A DNA stretch of 19,536 nt, taken from contig JADGJL010000504.1 in the NCBI GenBank assembly GCA_027600665.1, forward strand, positions 1 through 19,536. The letters are read 5' to 3'. A model generated the notes under the pieces. That model searched no databases, had not been told where the DNA came from, and worked only from the letters and a program-made list of their open reading frames with translations. The DNA comes from Irineochytrium annulatum (Eukaryota > Chytridiomycota > Chytridiomycetes > Chytridiales > Chytridiaceae). The position numbers and the translations under genes are program-made. Of this stretch, positions 1 to 9,036 are shown one piece after another; positions within the stretch are counted from its first letter, which is position 1; each line of letters begins with the position of its first letter.

Positions 1-114
1 GGTGGAGGGGATGATGGCGGCGATTGCGGAGGTTGAGCAGGGAGTGTAGATATGAAGGGTGTTGCCCTTGGGGTTGTGGAATGCCCCGGAATATGAGTAG
101 AGGACCATTTGCAT
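1..114 (-). CDS. Possible 5' part of an unidentified gene, cut by the left edge
   Basis: On the minus strand an ATG at 114 (a second in-frame ATG lies at 108) opens a frame with no stop for 38 codons to the window edge. The peptide starts MQMVLYSYSGAFHNPKG and continues with a Ser/Ala/Ile-rich stretch. I do not recognise a family. The fragment is too short to prove coding, and no donor site is needed within it. It would lie downstream of SEM1 on the same strand. It could equally be a chance open frame. Confidence 0.3.
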   Translation of the reverse strand, partial: MQMVLYSYSGAFHNPKGNTLHIYTPCSTSAIAAIIPST

Positions 115-363
115 ATACATACACGAATCCGGGTATGAACTCGGAGGTGCAATTGAAGTAGAAACGCTGTCAGAGTAAGACGTATGACGAACGCACTCAT
201 GGAGGCATAATTTTTGGCTAATATTCGTTCCACGGCCGATACTTCCTTAGCGCCAGCTTCCACAAAAGTCGTAAATCATAATTTGTTCGGGTAAATAATT
301 AATGTATTAATTCACAGGCCCAGTAACACCCATCACATAGATATCCCATCCACAACCACTGTA
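115..363. other. Intergenic region left of SEM1
   Basis: This AT-richer stretch holds the 3' flank of SEM1 and the presumed upstream region of the possible left-edge gene. It has an AT-rich segment around 285-310. No canonical AATAAA polyadenylation signal for SEM1 and no open frame of note was seen. Confidence 0.5.
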
Positions 364-912
364 TCACATCTTCATCGGCGCAACCCCCTTAGTTCTTCGC
401 CCTTGCTCCTCCCTATTAAGCAAAATAGCGTCAGACCACGTGACGCGAGGCTCGGAAGAAATGGCAACAGCAAGGCACCCAATGCGACTCACTTGAGCTG
501 GGCAGCAAAGTCTACGCTCTCGTCCTCGTCTTCCCAAGTATCCACCCACGCATTCAGCGTCTCGTCCCCCGCCTGCTCCCAACCTGACGATCGATGTAGT
601 GTTAATTTCAGCGTCCAATAGCGAGAGCAATAAGGCACGCGCCACAACGCAGAAACCGTCTACCCGACACCATGGACGTACGCTTACAAAGCGGAGAAAG
701 CGCTGGAGGCTGCTCCTCATCAGCCCGCCTCGCCGAATCCAAGTCGCCATTCTCTCACCTTCATCCGCTGGGAAATCCTCGAACTCATCATCGTCCTCCA
801 ATGCCTGCCTCTTCTTCGGCGGCGGCGCGTCCTTCGCGTCTTTCTTAGCCTTATCAGCCTCCGCCGCGGGAGCGACAGCCTTGTCCTTGGTCGCCTTCTC
901 CTTCTCCGTCAT
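364..912 (-). CDS. SEM1: SEM1/DSS1 family protein (26S proteasome lid and TREX-2 subunit)
   Basis: This small acidic protein of 97 residues comes from three exons: 759..912, 493..583 and 364..412. The introns are 584..758 (GTGAGA donor) and 413..492 (GTGAGT donor, TTAATAG acceptor). The family signature is clear: EDDDEFEDFPADE around residues 40-50, then a Trp-containing linker, then AWVDTWEDEDESVDFAAQLK, which matches the W-D-D...DF..QL block of human DSS1. In the family this disordered protein bridges subunits of the proteasome lid and also acts in TREX-2 mRNA export and in BRCA2-type complexes. Unlike the 70-residue human form, it has a Lys/Ala-rich N-terminal extension of about 35 residues, and its C-terminal tail ends in basic residues. 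Exon phases (1, then 2) close exactly. The start codon lies 81 bp from the divergent PIG-S start. Confidence 0.9.
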   Translation of the reverse strand: MTEKEKATKDKAVAPAAEADKAKKDAKDAPPPKKRQALEDDDEFEDFPADEGERMATWIRRGGLMRSSLQRFLRFVSVRPWCRVDGFCVVARALLLSLLDAEINTTSIVRLGAGGGRDAECVGGYLGRRGRERRLCCPAQVSRIGCLAVAISSEPRVTWSDAILLNREEQGRRTKGVAPMKM

Positions 913-993
913 TGCGCGTTCAGTGATCGGATGTGAATTTCGCTGACGCGTCTTCCCATTCCCATTTCAACCTCGCCATAGATCGCAGAGCAA
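913..993. promoter_or_regulatory. Compact bidirectional promoter of SEM1 and PIG-S
   Basis: Only 81 bp separate the two divergent start codons. The stretch contains ACGCGT at 946-951, which matches the MluI cell-cycle box core known from yeast. No TATA box is visible. Any 5' UTRs must be very short or must overlap the opposite gene. The link of the ACGCGT motif to regulation is an inference from motif identity alone. Confidence 0.5.
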
Positions 994-3127
994 ATGCCTG
1001 CGACAGCGAGCCCGGCAGCGTCGTCGGCCGCGTCGTCGGCCGCGTCGGCGATGGACTACCAGCGCCTAAGCATCATCGTCAGCATCTGGCTTGTGATCAT
1101 TGCCGCGATCCCAATGTGGTGGGAGACGACGGAGGTCAAGCGGGCGCCGCTGCCCGTTGACGAGATCGACTATTGGGCCGCCGATCACGTTAGTTTTTGC
1201 GCGTTCTTTCTATGTTTCTATGCGTGGGACCGTGCATGCCGCGAATCTCACGCTTCCTTCGCGGTCAATACCCACGCGTGACGATTTTAGGCGCTGGATG
1301 TGACCTTCAACCTGGAAGTGGAGCTTTTGATGAGACCTTCCGGTGGCGCGCGGTTGCAGCCCGGGCGGATTGCTGAGCAGGTGGAGGCGGATCTGCGGCG
1401 GACGTACGCGACACCGCCAGCGGGGCTGGTGAAGAATGACCGGAGCAGGGTGCGCGCGGACGTGCAGCTGGGGTTTGCGGTGAAAGGGAAGGAGCTGGGG
1501 CACAAGGAGTCGGTTACTGAGAACCCGCGGGTGTCGAAGAACGGGCTGTATACGGTCTTTATCGACTGTTCCGCAAGGGAGCAAGGCGTTGAGGTTAAGG
1601 ATCACCGGGTGGCCATAATTGGTGTCACGGGGGAATGCACGAACGAGGCGCTGTCATCATACACCGTCTCGGTGATTGGAGGGCTGTTCGCTGGCGAACA
1701 GCTTGGCTTTTGGGGTTCCGTCCGGGGGGACAAGGTTTGCTGCTGCTGTACAAAACGGTTCACTCACCAGGGTTCAGCGAGCGGATCAGGACGCGATGCG
1801 GGAGGTGAAGTTTGCACCCGAGTTCCAACTAGGCTTTAGCCTCCTGAACGCCGACCCGGAGACTTTGATCGTCAGCTGGAGTATTAAGGAGGCGATTGAA
1901 CGTATGCTTTCTCCATCTTTCCTACCACATCATTTAATAAACACCGTTTTCCTATCATCTTCGTTGTCATTCAGGATACATCGCTCCTTTCCTCGACAGC
2001 CTTTCCGTCCTGCACTCCTTCCACGTCAGCTCCCAGGTGCAGCACTTCACGTCACTGCCCATCACACCCGAAGTGTGGGAAGTCGACGGCGAGCAGATGC
2101 ACGTGCTCAGGCCCAACATGTTGCCGCTTTTTATTAATTCGGCCGAGTGGAATTTGGCGTCGGTGGTGAGCGCGAGCACGCCGCTCAACTTCGTCGTTTA
2201 CGTGCCGCCGGCGAGTCAGAGCCCTTTGAGGCTGGTGACGTCGGCAGGTACGCATTTACTGCCGCTTGTTTTCTTGCCACACGAGTGGAATTCTGATGAA
2301 GTATGCAGAGGAATTTCTGCCGACGAATGCGTTCCTAATCCCGCGATGGGGAGGCATTGTGGTTTCTAATCCGTCAAGGGAGCAATACGAGCATCATTTT
2401 ACTGTTGAGGAGTTAAAGCCGTACATGGAGATCTACATTGCCCAGTTGAGAGGCATCCTCGGTGTCAAGGAGGTGAAGATTGCTGGGTTTGAGAGGGAGA
2501 TGGTGAGTTTTGATCAACGTCATTGTTTAGTGGTTTGAAGAATAACGAAATTTAGCCCTCTTTCGGCATAAATTACGCCCCGTCACCTGTCGGCATTACA
2601 GCGTGGGAGCTGGACCGGCTCTTGAGGCGCGCGACGGCGCGGAATTTGGCCGAGGCAGCCTCGACGCTTAAGTCGCTCTCAAATCTGATTCAGTCGATGG
2701 AAAACATGGTCGTCTTAGATCATATTCAAGCTCTGGTATGCTTCGAATCTGTCGACCAGTGTTAAAATCACGCATAGGTCGTATCATCGCTGTCACTCAT
2801 TGGCCAAACGAAGGACGCTATCGCGGCCGGTGATTTGGAGCTGGCGGCGAAGCACGCCAGGACCGCGTTTGTGAAGGCCGAGTCTGCATTCTTTGACCCT
2901 ACAATGGTGTCACTTCTCTACTTCCCCGACGAGCACAAATATGCCGTCTACATGCCGCTCTTCACTCCAATCGCAGGTTCGCTTTTGGATTTTTCGTCAC
3001 GGTTTCTGAATTTGACCTATATGTTCTAGTTCCCCTGGTGCTGGCATTGGTTAAGGAAATCAAAATCATAGCGGCATATCTCAAGGAGAGAAGGAATTTG
3101 AAGGCCGTCAAAGCGAAAGCAGATTAA
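994..3127 (+). CDS. PIGS: GPI transamidase component PIG-S (Gpi17 family)
   Basis: PIG-S is a subunit of the ER-membrane GPI transamidase, which swaps a protein's C-terminal signal for a GPI anchor. Exons are 994..1188, 1291..~1734, ~1778..1901, 1975..2247, 2309..2502, 2556..2735, 2778..2976 and 3030..3127, giving about 568 residues (human 555, yeast 534). A signal-anchor membrane segment (about residues 26-42) precedes the hallmark PMWWETTEVKRAPLP. The lumenal part carries REVKFAPEFQLGFSLL, then APFLDSLSVLHSFHVSSQV, and later PRWGGIVV. A second hydrophobic segment near the end (PIAVPLVLALVKEI) is followed by a short basic tail. This gives the known two-membrane-helix topology. The second intron is uncertain: the frame must shift between 1685 and 1778, and GTTTGC at 1735 with CAG at 1775-1777 is my preferred 43-nt solution. 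An alternative start is Met20 at 1051. The first 20 residues are Ala/Ser repeats. Confidence 0.92.
1015..1050 (+). repeat. Short direct repeat in the PIG-S N-terminal codons
   Basis: The unit TCGTCGGCCGCG occurs twice in a row and then decays into TCGGCG. It encodes the low-complexity Ser-Ser-Ala-Ala run before Met20 of PIG-S. It probably arose by replication slippage. The second start codon at 1051 lies just after it, so the repeat may be dispensable for the protein. Confidence 0.6.
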
Positions 3128-3200
3128 AAAACGAAAAGAAAAGTAATGGTTTTAATTTAGCGAACAATCCATGCTTTACACTCTCGTTATGTATAGATGC

Positions 3201-3206
3201 AATAAA
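3201..3206 (+). terminator. Likely polyadenylation signal of PIG-S
   Basis: A canonical AATAAA lies 74 nt past the PIG-S stop codon in an AT-rich stretch, inside the 166-bp gap to the convergent RhoGEF stop codon. The 3' UTRs of the two genes probably meet or overlap here. Confidence 0.55.
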
Positions 3207-3293
3207 TATAGTAATATGTTGGAGTCTTCCGCCTATAAAGTCAAAAGTGTGCAATTTCTACACGCGGCTCCTCAACATTGCAAATTTAAAGTC

Positions 3294-6200
3294 CTAACAT
3301 TGCGATGAGTCGACGCACGTCTGCGTTGCTATCACTCCCTCCTCAGCGGCCTCCGAAACTTGCAGTACGCTGACCTCAATCTTCACATCTCCAGATCGGA
3401 ACACTTCAACTTGTAATGGCGCCTTGACTTCCACGCCCGCCTCCCCGAATATTGCGATCTCCGCCTTCAATGGCACAGAAATTTCCACGATACCCTCCCC
3501 GACAGCGACGGGATTGGCGTTCACTTCCGCGTTTGCCTGTATAACTCCCAACTCCCCTTCACCAACGTTCCGTCGGGCAGCTGCGTCACTTTCCAATCCC
3601 GACTCCACACTGCCGACGAGACCCTCCATGACATCTTTTGGAATTTCGGCGACGTTGCCGGGGATAGTAGCCTCGTCGCGTTCGTTCTCCATCACAAGGA
3701 ATATTTCATCGACGACAGGGCCGCTATCCAACAGCTTTGCACCCTCCACATTCCCCTTCACCTCGGCGTTCTCGTCGTCCTGCTCAGCGACCAGGGTGCC
3801 AACCGAGTCCATAGCCAGCAACCCCGTCCCGGCCAACCCCTCTTGCTTGTTGTCGGCCACGTGTTCCTCAGGTTCAGCGACAAGCCCACCACCCGCCATG
3901 CCCCCGTCTCCACCGGCTGGCCCCAGGGTCGCCGTCGCTGCGTCGTTAACCATGTCAAACTGGTTTGGTGCCGGCGAATCGTAGTGGGCGGTGGATTTTG
4001 CGAATGACGTTTTGGGCGACGAGCTCTCATTCTCACCGGTAAGCAGAATAGCCTTGGCTGGCCGGGGAATGGAGCGCGCCATTTTCGGGGACCGCACAGG
4101 GAGCGAAGAGCGTTGGGCCTCGGGTGTCGACAGTACAGACTGGGTCGGAAGTGGCGGCTTCGCCATCCCTGGCGGCGGTTGAGCGATTGCCGCTGGGATA
4201 GCGTTCCGATTATCCTCCAATGAGCGTGCAGGTGCTTTCGACGAGGCCAACTTTATCGAATCCCAATCCATTATAAGACGGATGACGAGTCGGTGGTAGG
4301 CCTGCAGTCGGTGCGACTCCGAAAATGGGACCAAGATGGGCGTTACGACGTTCGCGATTTCATCGGGCGTTGACAATGCCTTCCGCACTTTTCCTGCAGA
4401 GGGAAAGGAAGTCTTCTTCTTTTCCTCGCAAGTACACCTACCAGCGAATGAGTAATGCTTAAAACGTATGCGACGCGGAGCTTACCAAAAGAAATGGTCA
4501 AACAAAAGAACGAAGAATTCGTTACTCAGGATGTTGTCGCTAATAACGTTTTCCTTTAACAGATCTATCTCGTCTGCTTCCACGCAAGTAAGACTCTCTG
4601 TAAAAATTAGTTTCCTCTTAAGAAAAAGAAAACTAATTACCAGCGAGGAAACGATCTACGCCCTTGTCCAACACGTACGCCCTATAGGCTGTGATCGCAT
4701 GCAGAAGTTGTGGTACGAGCTCCTTAGGTCCGAGGTTGGATATCTTCCTCAGAGGCAAATAGGTGGGAGAAGACTCGGCCGAGAATTTAAACTGCAACCC
4801 AGCGTATGGTCTACAATTATCTGAATTAAGGGCGTCAGTGATAAGAATAAAAAGAGAATGCACTCGCATTACCTTTAGCTCGAGATTTCTTAATCTGCTC
4901 GCAGAGTTCCCGGACTGTCGCAAATGCAGCAGCTTCCTCAGGGTTCTTCGGCTCAACGTTTTTCGGCGTCTCCCTTGTGGCCCTCCTCCCTAACGTAAAA
5001 GGCGACGCGGGACGAGGCACCGCCGCCTCAGAAGGTACGGGTGTGCCACCGGACATCCCCCGATGATGCTTCATGGTGGGGATCCTTGACATTCCGAAAA
5101 GGCTGAAGGTCGTCCGGCTCTCAGGCCTCTCAGCGGCCCTGCTTTCGGGCCGTGAAGGGCTATCAATGACTGTTTCAATGCTAATCATGCTAGCATCGCT
5201 CGCACGACGACTTCGCATCAAAGAAAGTATTGAGGGAGCCCGGGTATGGGCTTGCCGGAAGTTGTGCTGAAATAGATCATACGTGCGCTTGAGCAGTACG
5301 ATGCGACGGCTCACTTGCGAAGCAGTCAGCTGGACACCAGAAGTGTTGATATAATTTTGAGCTGTAAATGGGAAAGTACTGCTTAGGGTCAAGAATGTTT
5401 ACGTGAGCATGATCCATGCTCACCTATCGCGGTGACTGCGGCACTTGCATCGCCGTTCGACAGATTGACGGATCCGTGCGAAGCATACTCAATGGCCATG
5501 ATGTCCGGTCTTTGGCGGGACAGAAATGTCATTCTAACAGTATCCATTTTCAGCAACTTCGAGATAGTGGCAACAAATGCTGACATAAAGATTTGCATCA
5601 TCAGAATGGTTTCATCATCCATAAGCCTTACTGTAGTGCTGAGCTACATCAGAGAAGTTGCTTTTAAGATTCGGGTTTGCATGGTAAAATAAGCAAGTCG
5701 TAACACGACGCGTCGGCGGCTGTCAAGAGGTCAAACCATTAAAAGTGCCGGAGGAATGAAACTTACTTGTCTTTCGTGGCCAAAGATTCTGTAAAAGGTT
5801 TTAAACCCGCATATCTCTTTAACAAAAATCTCATGCGTCGCCAGCAATTTCGTATTAAACTTCGAAACGTAGACGGAGGCATCTGAGATTTGATGGCATA
5901 GAACCGTGTGCTGCAGCTGGCGGAGGCGAAGTCTGCGGTCTTCGCCGTCATGTATTGTAAATGCCAAAAGTTTGCCGTTCCCCTCGACGTTTGTTTCGGC
6001 TCCGAGCGAGATAGACGAATAGCTTCCTGTCTGGTTCCGAGGGGCCGGTTTGTCCTCTGCAAAGAGTATGATCTCTAAAATAATCATAAGAGTTTTTATA
6101 TGCAGCGAAATGCAGATGTTAATCGTGCATACCGTCTCCTTTTTCGACAATATGAAGCCGGTCCATTTGAAATAGCGTCTCAAATTGATACTTCCTCGAC

Positions 6201-7929
6201 GGTTGCTTGTTCTGAGGTGCCTTCCACCTGACTGATTGTTTCCTCGGTGTCATATTGTTCACGTTCTTTGCCACGTCATCATTTACATCCATAATAGCCA
6301 GCACGACAATGCTGTTATTCAGCAACATCAACACCTTGGGCGTACTTGCTACCACTATCTTGAAGTCGGTCAGGTAGCATTTCGTAGAATCTATGAGCTC
6401 GCCCCCGTGCGATACGTTGTTACCGGCCCTGACCGCGTCTTGCAGACGAAACATCAGCCCCTTATCCTCCTCTTTATCCCCAGCCCTCTCAATCGCCCGG
6501 CATATCTCGTGAGTTCGCTGAATTAATTTCTCAAAAGGGGCGGAGGTAGGGTGATTAGCGGGGATGTTTTTTATCATTTCCTTGAGAAGCGTGAGAAGTT
6601 GAGGTGGTCGTCGATGGGCCGACGCTCGGCCTGATCGGTAGTCAATAGCGGACTCAGCCATTGTCTTCCTGGCTTCGGCGTACACGCTCTAGGTTAAATC
6701 AGCCATGCATGTGAATGGCAAAGACTTACGAGGTTGATCTTATTAAACCACTTTCCGTACGGCGTTCCCAGGTCAAGGTATTCCGTCATCCTTTCCTCCG
6801 CATAGACTTCCTCTTGCGCGTACGCAACGAGATGCCCTTCGAGTTGTTCAAGCTATGACAAAATTAGAACTATAACTCTCGTTGGTAGGAACCGACATGG
6901 AGTAAGAATGTGCTTGCAAAGAACTTCAGCTGATCATCAAAGCTCTTCGTTGAGGAGGTTTTGTCATTGACCACCACCCCCGACTCCTCGCGATCCTTAG
7001 CGCTCTTCAAATCTTCTAGATACGGCATAGCGAAGAACTTTTCGTACACCGAGATCAAAGGGTCGATGCGGGGGAAGCATTTTTCATAGACGGTCCGGGT
7101 CATGGCACCGACGCGGGACGAATCAACATTTTGCGCCAAGTCTCGCTCGATGTGGTCATGATAGAGCTTTACGAGTTGAAGCTTCTCGAGCACCGTCCGC
7201 TCGGTTTTATACAGCTCCTCCAACTGATGAATTAAGTGCTTCTTGTTGATTTCAGTGACCTAGATAACATCATTCAGCGCAAGCACCGATAGTTGTTAAC
7301 GGGAAACCCATGGTACCTGTGACCGGTCCGGTATTGGAGTTGTCCCGGCCACAACCGTCTGTTGGCGTATGTCTAACAAACGGGGCAAAGCGTTAACCTT
7401 CCAATTGCCCCACAAATTCCTCACTCATTGACGAAAACGCTTCCCCGTCTTCAGAAAAGGGGAAGAACTCGCGGGCAGGAACCCCGAAGAGAACCCTTTC
7501 TGTTCGCACATGAGAAACAACCGGGTTTGCGAATATCAACGAACTTACTCGTGTCTTTCTGCAGCTCGCCATCCAAAAATACATCAATGACCGCATGATC
7601 CGGTAGCTGAAGGCAAAAAAAAGAGACAGCTTGTTAATATGAAAGCCCGTGGAAAGGATAATTGAAAGCCGCACCACGATGTTATTGAGCCCGTTAAGAT
7701 CAGACTGATTAATTCCTTCCTGAGACGACTTTAGTTCGACCGTAGACACGAAGTCGGCCAGATATTTCTTCGCCTGATCTTGATCATCAAAGCCGAGACT
7801 CATCGCTACACCCAGGTCGGTCCGCTCATTTCGAAAAATATCGTCGATATATTCCTTCAGCACTTCCCTCGCCAGCTCGTTCACGGTAGTTTGCATGGAA
7901 CGCCAACGGTGGCTTTTAAACGCCTGCAT
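3294..7929 (-). CDS. Dbl-homology/PH domain Rho guanine-nucleotide exchange factor
   Basis: Fourteen exons, read from high to low coordinate: 7675..7929, 7549..7606, 7425..7499, 7317..7372, 6897..7259, 6730..6852, 6133..6688, 5767..6056, 5632..5719, 5424..5579, 4873..5361, 4641..4820, 4486..4597 and 3294..4437. All phases close, giving about 1314 residues. A DH domain spans roughly residues 150-400: CR1-like LEELYKTERTVLEKLQLVK, and a late helix QLLTLLKEMIKNIPANHPT. A PH-like region follows (about 400-560: GELIDSTKCYLTDFKIVV, then YQFETLFQMDRLHIVEKGD). Such proteins load GTP onto Rho/Cdc42-type GTPases at membranes to control polarity and wall growth. The N-terminal block (about 1-148) and a block at about 820-985 (ITAYRAYVLDKGVDRFLA; HRLQAYHRLVIRLIMDWD) are not recognised. 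The last 320 residues are acidic, Ala/Val/Glu-rich and probably disordered. The start is uncertain: a longer N-terminus may lie upstream. The 5644..5766 region could instead be one long intron, but two introns of 47 and 52 nt fit better. Confidence 0.8.
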
Positions 7930-8101
7930 CCTGCATCAGCGCACTATTGAAAGAGCATAAATCACTATAACTGGTCACGCACCAGCTTTGTCCTAACGTG
8001 CGCAAGCCACCAGCGGCCCGGCAAGGGCGTGAGAGCAATGAAGGTGTGCCCCACGCGGTCGTAATGGGCATACAGGAGATAACGTACTTGGCTGCGGCTG
8101 C

Positions 8102-8491
8102 CTAATTCGCCACAAATAGATCATTGACTGTAAGGGCGCTGTAGCCAACATAAGAAGGCGCACCGGAGACTGTGTCCCACGCCGTCCCTTGGCCGTCGTC
8201 GCCTTCCCACCCGGCAACCACAACAGCGTCCGACTGCAAGGCCCTGACATTTTCCAGCAGACCGTCTTGCAGTGGAATCAGCTTCCCTATCTCGCCGAGG
8301 TGTTTCTTGGATCCAGAGGAGCTTGAGGATAAGGCGGAGAACCATGACGAGGAGGATGTCGACTTGGGCAGAGGGACGGAAATCAGCTGGCTGCTCAAGA
8401 GGCTGACGGAGAACTGCGGGCCCAAGGTGGGTGGGGGCGACTGGTGCGACGTGACCGACGGCGGCGCGGACGGCACTGAGGTGGTCATCAT
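8102..8491 (-). pseudogene. Open block upstream of the RhoGEF, probable 5' exon with a TAG
   Basis: A 129-codon open frame begins at an ATG at 8491. It has a Ser/Pro-rich low-complexity start (SAPPSVTSHQSPPPTLGP), then a less simple part (HLGEIGKLIPLQDGLLENVR; GYSALTVNDLFVAN), and ends at TAG 8102-8104. A strong donor, GTACGT, lies just beyond at 8087. Splicing it to the acceptor at 7931 would join the RhoGEF frame in the correct phase, but the TAG lies before that donor. A weaker donor, GTGGCG after the LF codons, joined to the second acceptor (exon from 7923) would skip the stop in phase 0. So this is either the true first exon with an unusual donor, a broken first exon, a sequencing error, or an unrelated open frame. 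I recognise no domain in it. Confidence 0.4.
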
Positions 8492-9036
8492 CTCGACGAT
8501 TCAATCCCAGCCACGCCGACGGACGGCGAAGTCCGACCCGCTGGCAAGAACAAGCGAAGGAGAAGAGCATTCGTTAGAACTGCCATCGCGAAGCAGTCGA
8601 ACCGGTAGTTGCACGCGACATACGATATACGAGGTTGCATTGGTCGGCCAAACAAACCTTGATTTTAAACGGCGGCGCCGTTCGACGGCTCGTGCCTCGG
8701 GCTTTCTACAAACTATCGTTCCTAAGCCAATATCAGACGGTGCTATTGCGATATGGCCCTCGTAATATGTTGGTGCTTCCACCGTGGTCCTTAGCAATGC
8801 GACGCTCACGGAGCTCTGATCCCAAGAAGTGTTATGACAAAATAGTTAGTGCCTTCGCGGGCAGCAAGTAAGGGCACGACCCTGGACACGACCTGCCCAG
8901 CGCTCGGCAAGAGCATTATTCCCGATCATCTCGTCATAAACGGTCGCGCATTGGGACGGATGTTCTTTGGAAGCCTTGGTTGCACACGACGCCGTTTCGG
9001 TGCTTCATCAACGAACCACATCAGCACGCCCGCCTG
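8492..9036. promoter_or_regulatory. Divergent intergenic region between RhoGEF and arrestin-like gene
   Basis: About 545 bp lie between the possible upstream RhoGEF ATG (8491) and the arrestin-like ATG (9037). Open frames here on both strands have Arg-rich, unrecognisable translations and look like chance. No clear TATA box was found. It presumably carries the promoters of both genes. Confidence 0.4.

Noticed and set aside
3424..3984. 186-codon plus-strand frame opposite the RhoGEF tail
   Set aside because: Low-complexity Ser/Thr/Pro composition; it is the shadow of the acidic tail exon, which joins in phase to upstream exons.
8172..8765. 197-codon plus-strand frame across the RhoGEF 5' region
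   Set aside because: No recognisable protein, and it overlaps the better minus-strand block; the second half is Arg-rich intergenic translation.
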